Shown: positions 1-10,900 of the stretch, one piece after another | Numbering within the stretch: position 1 is the stretch's first letter | Layout of the letters: every line of letters starts with the position of its first letter | From: Phytophthora sp. 'mugwort' | Taxonomy: Eukaryota > Oomycota > Peronosporomycetes > Peronosporales > Peronosporaceae | Direction of reading: 5' to 3' | Assembly (NCBI GenBank): GCA_033558025.1 | Contig: JAUCEF010000018.1 | Coordinates: forward strand, 2,046,001-2,110,000 | DNA length: 64,000 nucleotides | Notes under the pieces: generated by a model | Databases searched by the model: none | What the model was told of the DNA's origin: nothing | Seen by the model: only the letters and a program-made list of their open reading frames with translations | Program-made: the position numbers and the translations under genes

Positions 1-3000
1 GCCGAGAGCACCAATCTTGCGCAGGACGTGGCCGCAAGACTTCGAGTCGAGTCGGCACTGGTAAACTCAAACGTCACTGGGACGGCGTACGCTTGGGAAC
101 GCTCGACGTCGACCGGCTTGGGCGACAACGCGAGCTTTGCCAGGACGTCCTTCAATGCTGCTGAACCAGACACGACAGGGTCTTCAACAACGATGTCAAC
201 CGCTTCGATTGCACGCGATGGAGACGTCGATACACTCACTGGATCAACTGGTAGAACCGCGAATCGACTGACGATCCATACAGCAGATTCCACCGGAGAC
301 CCACAAAGACAAAGCTGTACACCGTCGGTATCCGATATTAGTATTTGAATGTTCGCTTCGTCGTGGGCAGAAGCGCTAAGGGTCTCGTGGTCAATGGCAC
401 CAAACCGAACGCACACGTAGCAGCCAAGACAGACCGAGTCCAGGAGGACGGAAGCGTCGACAGCAGCGAAGCTGGTCCTCGAGTTATTGTGCACTTCAGG
501 CTCTGAATATGCTACAGCACTTGCGTTGACTTCGTTGCCATCGCCGTCGACGATTAGCACGCGGAACGGCGCGGCGCACGGTCCAATGACAGTGACGTGG
601 AGCTTCCCTATAGTCGGCAATTGAGTCAACACGAGTTGCGTTTTCAACGTGGAACCACTCGTGCCTGGTTTCTTCCCGTCACGCAGCGAGAAGGGCTCGA
701 AAACAGTCGAGTAGGACGCATAGCCACATGACGACGGCAGTGCAGCACTCAGCAGGACTTGCTCACTCCAGTTGGACATGTCAAAGGCACCGCACCCGGC
801 GTCATCAGAAACCACTTTCCCTGCCTCGCTTTGGGTATCAACACGGGTCGCAGTCATTGTTACCCGCTTCAAGAGCTTGGCGTTCGCAGGGACAAGAATC
901 ACTTGCGTCAAGTGAAATGAGCGCTTCTGCCACGTTCCGAGCGCTAGTTGCGTCACGTCACAGGTCTCGTTCCCAAGCTCAATCGCTTGGGCTTCGTCTA
1001 CTTCGTCGTTCGTTGCTGCTGTCGGAACCATGTCTTCCTCTTCTTGATCACTGCGAGACACTGCCTCATCCTCTTGAATTGTTGAAGCTGTTTGGCTCTT
1101 TAACTCGCGCGATGTCTTCGGCATCTTCGCTCGAGCTTGTTCCAGAGCAACGCTGCGTTTCCTGAGTCCCAGATTCTGGAGTTGGGCGTGTTGTTTGTCT
1201 GCTGTCGTCGTGTCTTCCGGTGCTAAGTACTGCAACACCGTGGACGGCGAGCATTGCAGTGCGAATGGACTACCAGCAACGTTGGAGCAGAAGCGAAACG
1301 TAGCATGATAGTACTCTTCTTTAATGGTCATGGCCGGGTGGAACAGCAGCTCCCCGAGCCATACAAACTGCTGTGCGTTTGGCGAGAACAAGACCTGGAC
1401 AGCCCCGGGAGACGAAAACTCCGGTACAAGACACGCCGCCTCGTTTGCACTCAGGACTTTCGCAGCGACGCAGGAGGATGAACCCGTCGTAGCGTCTGAA
1501 TTCGATGCCATCCCCGGTGTTCCGAGTGTAGGACGACGTCGTGTTGGGAGTATCTGGTTGGCATCGACGCCATCAAAGCGGAAGCACACGCGTTCGGGTG
1601 ACTCTGTCAGTCGTAATGTCTTTGGCATCGTCACCGTCAGTAACCGTGAGTCACTCGCTTGTCGTCCACTTAGACACTGTATAGGCAAGTGTCTTGGAGA
1701 CCATTTGACCTGGTGAGCGTCAATCTCCTGATAGTAGTGAAAACGGACGCTGTGCGCGATGAACTGCTCGCCTGCGTTCAGCGTAAAGTCGACCAGAACG
1801 GTTGCTCCACATTCAGTAGCGTCGAGATTCCCTCTCGGAGTAGTCTTGGCGCTCGATCGTGTCATGCGTAGAGTACCGAGTCCAGTTAGTTTACTCTCGA
1901 TCGTTTCATGAGCAAGACCAGCTCGTTGAACCTTTAAACTCTGCTCCGCGAGCATCTGGAACGTCTGCGTGCGTACCTTCCCCGCTGTAGCACCGTCACG
2001 CATACGAGGAGAGGGCTGAGCTTGACACGGTACTAAAGCCGTACTCGGCGCGACGGAATCCAGACTGCTCGAGGTCGTTTTCTCCACAAACTCGACGGGT
2101 GGAGTCGTGCAAATGATGAGAGGAGACGAACTCGCTGAGCCACTGGGGGATACGCGACTGTATCGTGCAGGTACAAGCACGAATTCACGTTCGTTTAAAC
2201 TGGAACGGAAGCGGACGAAGATCTGCGCCGTGTCAAGGATGTTAACGCCTTCGATAACAAGTTGAGTACCTCCAGATGTCGGTCCACAACTGGGAGCAAT
2301 CGTCGTGATGCTAGGCGATTCATATGAGTAATATTTCTCCCGGTCACTTGGCCGTACGCCGAAGAGTTGACAGGCCGACGAAGCCCCTGGTAGCAGGAGA
2401 TCCACGTGGGAGATGCAGGCAACACGCAGTAGCGGCGCACGACATGTCACGCGAGCATTAACGTGATCAATCTCACCATTCATGCAGATCGTGTCGGTCG
2501 TCACAGTGGTTGATACTTTGATAAGACTAGCGCTACCGCTTGGGACGGACAGAGGGAAGCGTGCGCTCCTCTCGACCGCACGGTTCGGCGTGAACTGGAC
2601 TTGGCATTTGGTTTCTCTTGCGAGAAGCTTGAGCAGTTTTCCACCAAGGAAAAGCACCACCGTTGAGCCACCGGCAGCCGGCCCAGTAGCTGTCGCCAAC
2701 GAGAACGGCGACGCAAAGTGTCGGAACGGGAGCAGCGCAGTACACGCCGTGCCGCTCCAATTGCCAAACGTTTTACTCACGTACAGCGAACGTGAGAACT
2801 GCTGGCCGTTCAGACTCACTTCGAGCTCGTAGAAACCTGGCGGTGCCGCCGGGAAGACGCACTGTAGAGCGCCGCCTCCCCTCGAAACGAACTGCGCGTC
2901 CACCACGAGGTCCATTGACTCGACCGGCTTGTCGTCCTGGAGACTGAAGCGCACCAACAGGTTGCAGCCAAAGTGACGGAGGTGCTCGCCTTCAATCACA

Positions 3001-6000
3001 AGCGTCTCATTGACACCTTCACTGGCAGTCCAGCCAGGAGTGATCCGACGAAGTGTAGGCTCTATATAATACGTGAAGTGCAGCGGGTTCTGTGCTGAAG
3101 TGTAGTTGATACCGTTTAACGAGATGCTCAAGACCGCCGTACACGGAGCGTCGACGGACGGGGCCACAAAGCGCACCGTTTCTCCAACAATTTCGCCTCG
3201 CACCAGTATCGCCGGCCGTGGCTTGGACGTCTGAGCGCTGCTTAGTTGAATGGAGACTGTGATCTCGCCCGTCTCCACGATACTCCCACACCACACTAGC
3301 ACTTCCGTGCCGCCTGCCACTGGTCCAGCGGCAGGCTCAATCTTAATGACACCTTCAGGTGGGTCGTAGAACAGGAATTTGATGCCTGTGTCTGCAAACA
3401 ACTCGCCGTCTCCACGCGATAATGAGACTTGAAGACCCACGAGCTCATTGGAAGGCCACGCCGGTGTAATACACGACAGAATCCAAGTCTCGGGATCAAA
3501 CTGCGCGTCAATATCCAGCACGTGACGAGGAGAAGCTTGAGGTTTGGCACTCTCAAACCGCACAACACACTCGAGTAGTTGAGAGAGACTCGGTAGCCCT
3601 TCCGTGTCTTGTACAAGCAATTTAAGTGGGGTTTGACCCGAGATTGGACCACATAAAGTCCCTCTTGCAACGCATCGTGTGGGTGCGTGATACTCAAAGA
3701 CGCACATCGAGTCGCTGAACTGCTGCAGATTGTACGAGACGTGAAGGATGGCACGGCCCAAACGCGCGGACGGCGGAGAAGTACACCGGATCGTCTCATG
3801 GTCCACAACGTTCGCGCTCACAATCATCTCCCGCTCGCCGTCGAAGGCGTCGTCGAACTGTGACGCGAATCGGACGTACATGTTCGTATCGGGCACGAAT
3901 CCTCTGCCTTTGATGACGACTACCGTGCCTCCTGACGTCGGACCGAACGCATATACTCGCTCTCTTCCAGGTGGAGGAAGACGAAATACCGGGAGTGGGA
4001 ACGCGTGGAAAGTGGCGGCTGAGCTCGACACAAACTCATCGTTTCGAGGTCGTTCGACTAGACGCTCTATCAACATCGCCAGCTCATAGTGTTGCTCGTT
4101 AAACGAGATGCTGATATTATGCGAGCCAACTGAGAGCTCCGGGGACAAGCACTCAACAAACCGTTCGTCACGGATCCGTCCACGACTCGGCAGACTGTCG
4201 CCAAACCGAAAGTCCACGGTGGGGGTAGCAATGCGCTCTACAAACTCAAATGAAATGACGGATCCACTACACACGTACCCGACGTGTGGATTCATTGCTA
4301 CGAGCGTGGGGGTTCGATAGTATCGAAACACGAACGGTAGCGACGTGGGCTGTCCGTCCACGACGCTAATCTGCATGAGAACGCGCTCAGACAGCAGCAT
4401 TCCCGCTTGAATCTGACCATCAGACACGTCATTTGACATTCCGGAAGCGGCAGCAACAAGAGGAAGAAATTGTCGCTCGAGACTTGCACGAAGCTGCCCG
4501 AGCGACGGACACATCCAACTCAGATGCTGTCGCTGGACATGGACCTCTGCGAGGACGGTCGTGACAGGTACCAGGGCTGCTCGTGCTGCTACGCGTCTAT
4601 CGTTCCCTTTCGTCTTGGATCCGTCAGTCGATTCCAAAAACAACATCACTTTGACGACATCTCCTGGATTCATGTGCACGGCGTGGGCCACCACCTTCGT
4701 CTCGCGATCAGCCACACCAAATAGTGGCGTCAACGACGTCAGTTGCGGCATATTATACACACGGTAATGGTCTCGCAAGTCTCCAACCGCGTGGAAGTAG
4801 ACGCCGTCAAAAGAGACGTCCAAGTGCGCTCTAGTCAAACCGGTTAAGCTTGCGACCAGAGAACTCAACGGCGGCATCATAAAGTCCACACTGGATGCGG
4901 TCCAGTTCCTGGCTTCAACAGGACCGTACACAGTCTCGACTTGTTCCTGCTCTGAAGTATCTGGTTTAGCTGTCGCTTCTAAGCGTAGACGCAAGTGCAT
5001 CTTGTCCGTGACAATCACTGGCGCAAGGAATACCGTCAAGGTCACGGGCACTTCAAACGCGCCCAGCGTGGGATCAACACGTGTAATCCCGTACTGTGTA
5101 AAATACCGGAGAGGAACGGAAGTGCCGGAGAAATCGGCTCCATTCAACGCGACGTCGATGTGCGCCGTCTGGTTGGCGTAGTCATCAGGGAATGTGGGCG
5201 TGGTCGCGGTAATTACACCGTCACGGGCTGCACCCGGCACGTCTTTAAACACCAGACGACGGCCCGAGCCGTGCGTGCTCGCCGGGAAGCTCACACGTAC
5301 TTTGATGCGGTCCGTCTCAATGAGATTGGTGCCGAAAATCTTCAGCTCACTCGCGTGCCGCACGCTCGCACAAAGCGGACTTATCTGTGTCACGGTCGGC
5401 GAGCTGTAGAAAATAAAGTCTAGCGGCGTATTCGATTCCGGGTCGTGAAGTTCGCACAGCGTGTACTGCTCGCCATTGAGAGACACGAATACGCGCGCCA
5501 GGCCGACGTTGAACGGCGGCGCACAGCATCGCAGCTCGCCCTTTTCAACGAAAGCTGCCACCTTACGACTCATTGTGGGAGACTCGAAAATTACGGACGG
5601 TTGGGCGCCGTGGTCTACAATTTGCTCTCCTTGAAGACGAATGTAGCTTCCACCCAGGATATCCGCGGACATAGGGACCGCAGACCGCACCAATGGAGGA
5701 GGGTAGAAGAGGAAACACAAGTAAGAGAAGTCTTTAGCTAGCGGGTTGGGCTGCGTTGGCGGGTCCATTTCGGGGAAGAACGTCACGCCAGCATCGTACG
5801 ACACTTGCACCACCGTCAAATGCGGTACTTCACAGGTGCTGTCCTTACTGTTCTCAACCCATAGCGGTGTCTGACACGAGATGAAGGAGTCCGGATCCTC
5901 GTCATTATTTGACTGAGGTACTGATCCCAGGAACTTCGGTGAACCAGGAGTACCAATCGACCGTCCAGCACACCCTTCGACTATCATGTTGGTGGTGAAA

Positions 6001-7733
6001 TCAAGTGTCGAGAAGCGAACAAGCAGCTTGAGCTGAGGTGGGACCTTGTGCTTCATCCAAAGCTTCACGCACGTCTCTCCCGTCGACGGTCCGTGATGTT
6101 GCGTGAGTGATCGAATCACAGGAGGAAGGTAAAAGGAGAATGGCAGTGCATCCTGGAACACCTCGCCGCCCAGCGCGACAGCTACCTTAAATCTCCACAT
6201 GTAAGACGCATTACTATCTCCCTCGCTCTCACTTGTCTTCATGCCGTTCAAAGCTTTAATATTCTCCATAAAATTCGGCGTCTTACACACTAAAACACCG
6301 GGAGTCTCGGACGAAGCTTCAGCTGTCACAACCTTCACGAGACCACCGCTGTCGTCAAGACTACAATTGGCTGGTTGAAACCGTACGCGGATCCGACGTG
6401 CTGGAACAAGACGCTGCAATTGATAAAAGGCATCAACGTCTTCAAGAGGCAAGCACGAGTGTCGAATCGTAACTGTTGCTCCACCCGCTAGACTACTGCT
6501 CGCTGGCGAGATTCCTTCCAAGACGCGGCCGCGATGGAGCAAGCCAACGACACGTGCTTGACCAAACTGTCTTCCCCCGTTCAACGAGACACGGAAGGAC
6601 GTACAGCCAAACGGCAAATTAGCTGGAACGGTACAGCGCACTTCGTTCTTCCCATAGTACGTAGCGTTGAGCTGTGCCACCTGAACATCCTTCACCATCG
6701 ACGTCGCTGCGTCTCCTTCCTCCGCTTTAGACGTCCGTCCAGGTAACTCCTTCTGCATGAGCGCCACCACGATATCTCCAGTGTCGACAAACCCGTCTCC
6801 CAGCAGCTTCACCTCTGTCACTTGACCGCTCGTCACGCTAACGCACGCGGGCTCCACTGCACGTAAACTCATGTCGCGGTGCACACGATAGCCGTGTCCC
6901 TCAGGCGGCGCGTCGCTCTTACACCTGAAAAAGTCGACTCTGTTCAATGTGATCTCGACGCTTGCAGCGCCAAAGCCCATCGTCGCCGCGTCGAAATCGA
7001 CCTCGTAGACGCCCAAGGACGAGAGCTTCCACCTGCCCTCTCTTGTCTGTTCGGACACGGCCCCCGTCCGCTCTGATGCCTGTCGGACCCTCACAAACAC
7101 GGGGAGGACGCTCAGTTCTTCGAGGACCTCCAAGAGCGGTCTCTGCTCACCTCTGGTTGTCGTTCTAGAGACGACCGGGACGGGCAATTTCAGAATATTC
7201 AGCGTCGCGGTGGCCGTGACAGCGGGAGACGCCATGAGGACGCTTTGAGGACTCACGCGTCGGATCTCCAGCGGCTGGTGCAGCTTGAACGATAACGCGT
7301 TAGACCGCTGCTCGCCTCCATTTAGTATTACCTCGACGCTCAAAGGGACCAACTGCGGCGCGTTATGGACCGACGCGGACGACGCCGCGAGACTCGTACG
7401 GGCCGCGATGGCGCGTTTGGCTTGGCGCTCGAAGCTCGGGAGGACGCACTCAAGCTGCGTCTCGAGCAGAAAGTGTCCGCTGACGTCCACCGTGTTGGAG
7501 ATGGGATGGCGGGATGTCCAGGACAACTGGTCGCTTGTGTCCACGTGCAAGACCGAGCTGGCGTTACTGTTGGCGTCGCTGTCCTCCGGGTCCTGCAGGT
7601 CCACGCGGAACCGGACGATCAGCGAGTGTGGCAGAGGACGGAAACCGGCACCATGTAGCACCACGCGCGTTCCACCGGATACGACGCCTACGCTCGGCTC
7701 GAGCAGGCGGAGACGCAAAGGTGGAGCCTGCAT
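1..7733 (-). CDS. Giant IPT/TIG-repeat protein, 3' end off window
   Basis: One uninterrupted minus-strand frame runs from ATG at 7733 to the left edge, about 2,577 codons without a stop. The first repeat is read directly at residues 10-30: a Pro, then VVSGGTRVVLHGAGF, the classic IPT/TIG start. About every 100-115 residues the pattern recurs: a V.VSLNG or VALNG strand, a hydrophobic FxFYxPP or YYRxP strand, then P..G...GGT.V.V.G. Examples of the GGT/GGS turn lie near 2270, 2675, 3320, 3930, 6490 and 7675, so about 20 domains fit in the window. These immunoglobulin-like domains occur in surface receptors and adhesion proteins, so an extracellular or structural role is inference. No signal peptide follows this ATG. 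The first codons read ATGCAG followed by GCTCC, so the ATG could instead lie in a splice acceptor and a secretory exon may sit upstream. The in-frame stop just before the ATG is at 7743-7745. Confidence 0.85.
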   Translation of the reverse strand, partial: MQAPPLRLRLLEPSVGVVSGGTRVVLHGAGFRPLPHSLIVRFRVDLQDPEDSDANSNASSVLHVDTSDQLSWTSRHPISNTVDVSGHFLLETQLECVLPSFERQAKRAIAARTSLAASSASVHNAPQLVPLSVEVILNGGEQRSNALSFKLHQPLEIRRVSPQSVLMASPAVTATATLNILKLPVPVVSRTTTRGEQRPLLEVLEELSVLPVFVRVRQASERTGAVSEQTREGRWKLSSLGVYEVDFDAATMGFGAASVEITLNRVDFFRCKSDAPPEGHGYRVHRDMSLRAVEPACVSVTSGQVTEVKLLGDGFVDTGDIVVALMQKELPGRTSKAEEGDAATSMVKDVQVAQLNATYYGKNEVRCTVPANLPFGCTSFRVSLNGGRQFGQARVVGLLHRGRVLEGISPASSSLAGGATVTIRHSCLPLEDVDAFYQLQRLVPARRIRVRFQPANCSLDDSGGLVKVVTAEASSETPGVLVCKTPNFMENIKALNGMKTSESEGDSNASYMWRFKVAVALGGEVFQDALPFSFYLPPVIRSLTQHHGPSTGETCVKLWMKHKVPPQLKLLVRFSTLDFTTNMIVEGCAGRSIGTPGSPKFLGSVPQSNNDEDPDSFISCQTPLWVENSKDSTCEVPHLTVVQVSYDAGVTFFPEMDPPTQPNPLAKDFSYLCFLFYPPPLVRSAVPMSADILGGSYIRLQGEQIVDHGAQPSVIFESPTMSRKVAAFVEKGELRCCAPPFNVGLARVFVSLNGEQYTLCELHDPESNTPLDFIFYSSPTVTQISPLCASVRHASELKIFGTNLIETDRIKVRVSFPASTHGSGRRLVFKDVPGAARDGVITATTPTFPDDYANQTAHIDVALNGADFSGTSVPLRYFTQYGITRVDPTLGAFEVPVTLTVFLAPVIVTDKMHLRLRLEATAKPDTSEQEQVETVYGPVEARNWTASSVDFMMPPLSSLVASLTGLTRAHLDVSFDGVYFHAVGDLRDHYRVYNMPQLTSLTPLFGVADRETKVVAHAVHMNPGDVVKVMLFLESTDGSKTKGNDRRVAARAALVPVTTVLAEVHVQRQHLSWMCPSLGQLRASLERQFLPLVAAASGMSNDVSDGQIQAGMLLSERVLMQISVVDGQPTSLPFVFRYYRTPTLVAMNPHVGYVCSGSVISFEFVERIATPTVDFRFGDSLPSRGRIRDERFVECLSPELSVGSHNISISFNEQHYELAMLIERLVERPRNDEFVSSSAATFHAFPLPVFRLPPPGRERVYAFGPTSGGTVVVIKGRGFVPDTNMYVRFASQFDDAFDGEREMIVSANVVDHETIRCTSPPSARLGRAILHVSYNLQQFSDSMCVFEYHAPTRCVARGTLCGPISGQTPLKLLVQDTEGLPSLSQLLECVVRFESAKPQASPRHVLDIDAQFDPETWILSCITPAWPSNELVGLQVSLSRGDGELFADTGIKFLFYDPPEGVIKIEPAAGPVAGGTEVLVWCGSIVETGEITVSIQLSSAQTSKPRPAILVRGEIVGETVRFVAPSVDAPCTAVLSISLNGINYTSAQNPLHFTYYIEPTLRRITPGWTASEGVNETLVIEGEHLRHFGCNLLVRFSLQDDKPVESMDLVVDAQFVSRGGGALQCVFPAAPPGFYELEVSLNGQQFSRSLYVSKTFGNWSGTACTALLPFRHFASPFSLATATGPAAGGSTVVLFLGGKLLKLLARETKCQVQFTPNRAVERSARFPLSVPSGSASLIKVSTTVTTDTICMNGEIDHVNARVTCRAPLLRVACISHVDLLLPGASSACQLFGVRPSDREKYYSYESPSITTIAPSCGPTSGGTQLVIEGVNILDTAQIFVRFRSSLNEREFVLVPARYSRVSPSGSASSSPLIICTTPPVEFVEKTTSSSLDSVAPSTALVPCQAQPSPRMRDGATAGKVRTQTFQMLAEQSLKVQRAGLAHETIESKLTGLGTLRMTRSSAKTTPRGNLDATECGATVLVDFTLNAGEQFIAHSVRFHYYQEIDAHQVKWSPRHLPIQCLSGRQASDSRLLTVTMPKTLRLTESPERVCFRFDGVDANQILPTRRRPTLGTPGMASNSDATTGSSSCVAAKVLSANEAACLVPEFSSPGAVQVLFSPNAQQFVWLGELLFHPAMTIKEEYYHATFRFCSNVAGSPFALQCSPSTVLQYLAPEDTTTADKQHAQLQNLGLRKRSVALEQARAKMPKTSRELKSQTASTIQEDEAVSRSDQEEEDMVPTAATNDEVDEAQAIELGNETCDVTQLALGTWQKRSFHLTQVILVPANAKLLKRVTMTATRVDTQSEAGKVVSDDAGCGAFDMSNWSEQVLLSAALPSSCGYASYSTVFEPFSLRDGKKPGTSGSTLKTQLVLTQLPTIGKLHVTVIGPCAAPFRVLIVDGDGNEVNASAVAYSEPEVHNNSRTSFAAVDASVLLDSVCLGCYVCVRFGAIDHETLSASAHDEANIQILISDTDGVQLCLCGSPVESAVWIVSRFAVLPVDPVSVSTSPSRAIEAVDIVVEDPVVSGSAALKDVLAKLALSPKPVDVERSQAYAVPVTFEFTSADSTRSLAATSCARLVLS

Positions 7734-7957
7734 TGAGCCACTTCAAGTGAAAAGCTGCGTCGCTTGGTTCAAGCGCAACGCAAGCGCAACTTTAGAATGT
7801 AGAAACGTGATTTCTATCCACACCATGCGACGTGTGCATATAGAGGTATATTAAATCAATAGAAAGCACAACTGTGCACACGTCGCATATTATCCAAGAA
7901 TTATCCGTTTACGCTAAACGGCGTTTAGATCGCGACCTTTCCTTCGAGATTTCCACT
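7734..7957. promoter_or_regulatory. Divergent promoter shared by TIG and RCC1/BTB genes
   Basis: Only 224 bases separate the two divergent start codons. The stretch holds a perfect 14-base inverted repeat, ATGCGACGTGTGCA at 7825-7838 and its complement at 7875-7888. The 36-base spacer is AT-rich and contains TATAGAGGTATATTAAATC. The symmetry suggests a paired binding site or bidirectional control. No oomycete GCTCATT initiator was seen here. Confidence 0.5.
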
Positions 7958-10900
7958 ATGGGGACGGAGGCGATCGATTCGACCAGCGCGGGCATCGCTC
8001 AGGCGGACGAGGTGCTCGAGGAGATGATCAAGTCCACTCATGAGCTGGACGAAATCCTCCAACGACTGTGCGCTGCCGACAAGGGGACCGAACATTGTCC
8101 ATTCTTAAGTGACAAAAGTGTCAAGACGCCTAACGATGAAAACCCAGAGAGCGTCGACGAGTTCGAGGACTGCATCGATGATCCTATCACAGATACACAA
8201 GCGACACAAGCTCAACAATATCTAGAGGTTAGTTCTTTGTCGCTAAATGTTTATATTTCTAGTGCTGACGAAAAAAAAAAACACTGTGTAGACTGTGAGA
8301 AATGTGTTTCGAGCTCGTGGGGGCGGGACGATCGAGATTGCCGCTTCAATAGTCGATACCAGCAAGTTATTAGCCTCGTCCGATTCAGCGAAAGATGACG
8401 TGGTCGTGAGATTTGCCAGCTGCACTCGAGCCACGTTGTTCATCTTCCCCACGTTGACGCCGTCGACTTCCGACTTTGAGTCCTCGTCGATTCGTGTCTC
8501 ATCGCCACCTGAGTATAATGTATCGTACAGCTATTTCCTCTCTCGGTTACGACAGCAACTTGTTGCTTGTGATCATATTATCCCAGTGGAACGAGCGGAC
8601 GAAGCTGCGCAGTTGGCATTTCTACTTCTCGAAGAGCAGCAGCGACGTCTTCTCGGCGCGATCAGTAACCGGTTTCCATATCAACGTGATTCCGTCTACT
8701 GGGTGCAGAACTCTCGCATATGTGAGGTATAGTACAGTTTTGGTGCAACTTAATTCACAGTTGAGTAAGTCACTGACAAACTTAAGACTTACCACAAGCA
8801 GGTTATCGTCCGAGAAACCGAGCAGGATAACCACTGGGGGATGCTACTTGAGTTATCCTTGACATCCGACCTTCAAGCACGTATTGACAAGCTCATGGGA
8901 GACTCAAGTCGGTCGAATTCAGTCGACTCGAGCGACCCAGAGCTCTTGTCGTGTACACACTGTCGGGTATTCCTTCCCAAGACCCAGTACCTTGTCTCTT
9001 CAGGCAAATATGCCGGCTTTCAAGCGTCAATATCAATGGAGCTCTCGTTACACGTCTCAGAGAAGGAAAAGGTCAATACTGACGAGCCGAGCAACCATGT
9101 GAGAGAGAAATCTGAAGACCAGAAGCCTGCAAGTGCAAGTGGGAACCCGTGGAGTCCGACAGAGTTACCAGAGAGGATTTCCGTGTCGATCTGGGGCTAT
9201 CACGACGAAAACCCCGTCTTGGATACTCAAAGCAGCACTCAACGAGTAAAGAGAGCGAATAGCTTCAGAAACGTTGTCATTGAAACGGTACGTTCGTCCA
9301 AAACCCAAGTCCCTTATGCTGTACGTTAACCTGATTTATTTGTGTATAAGCCATTCCCGAGGAATCGCATTGTACAGGCCGCTTGCAGTCGTTTCCACAC
9401 GCTTTTTCTCAACGATATGGGGCTCGTGTTTGTCTATGGACATCCTTTAGATGGCGCACTCGGACTTGGAGACGAATTGAGTGGCTACGTAGCTAAACCT
9501 ACGCTGGTAGATTTTTTCTTGGACAATCTCATCGTCGTGCGGGACGTTTCTTGCGGTGGGGATCAACTAGTTGGCGCTCATTCCGCAGCTGTAAGCCAGA
9601 CAGGAGAACTCTTTACGTGGGGAGTGGGGGTCGCACTCGGGAGAGGAACTTTGAGGAGTGCGTCACTACCTCAGCAAGTCGATTTGCCACCGATTGAAGA
9701 CGGTACTGCTATAACGACAACGAGAGCTCGCGAGGTGTCTTGTGGTAGTGGCTTTTGTGTGGTAGTAACCTGTAATGGTTCTGCTTATTCGTGGGGTAAG
9801 TGGAGCGATGGGCGTCTTGGTCTTGGCCGAATACCAATCATCGCTCGAACGTCTCGACGGCATGGAGGTGGCGCGGTGCGGAAGCAGTTGCAGTCATTTC
9901 AGTTAACTCCAAGAGAGCTTCATACTGCTCATGGAGCGCACAGAGAGTCATTGTGGTTGAAAGTGGCTTGTGGAGACGCTCATTGCGTCGGTCTCACTCA
10001 AAGTGGCGAGCTTGTCACGTGGGGGCGAGGGAATAGCGGTCAACAGGGACGAGGTGATGCCAGTGATGCACTTGTCCCTACAGCCGTGTTCAAAGATAAT
10101 GAGGATCATCGATGGCGTGATGTAGGTGCTGGTGAGAACTGGAGCATGGCGCTTTCAAGTGACGGTCACGTGTGGACTTGGGGTGCATGTGGTGGTGCGG
10201 TGCTCGGCCACGGGCTGTACGGCAGTCAAAAGAACGCTATTCTGGCTGAAACAATCCTTCAGCGCCATCAGCGACTTGTGGCACAATGCGAAAAGGCAAC
10301 AACGTCGTTGTCCTCGTGTCCTCGACTGCCACAACTCAAGTGGATGACGCCACAGAAGATTCCTTGCTTTGCTACGCCCGATATCCGCATCTGTCGGATC
10401 AGTGCTGGCACTCAACACGCCGCCGCTATTGCCGACTCTGGAGATCTTTACATGTGGGGAGAAGGAGATCCTGTCTCGGACGGTCTTGTTCTTTCCAGTC
10501 TACCGAAACTGGTGAATTCCGGACAATTAATTGGCGGAGAAGACACGCACGCGGCTGAGATCGGGACACACAGCGTCGAGCACGTTGTTTGTGGTGGTCG
10601 GCAGACGATCGCCTTCACTTCAGGCAGCTTTCTTGCCCGTTCAATGAGCAAATTGTATCGTGATTCCGTCGTACAGGGGAATCCTGATGGGAGCAGCACG
10701 GATCTCGTGTTAATTGTGTCGGGTCAACGTCTTCTTGTGCACAAGCTGCTGCTCGCTCAGCGCAGTCCAGTATTGCGAGAGCTGATTCTAAAGAACGAGC
10801 AACAGCGACTTGAGGTCGACAGGAGTCATACAATTACCAGCACTGGACCAATGGAGTTGCTGCTCCCACGACTGCGAGTGGACATCGCTCGAGCGCTAGT

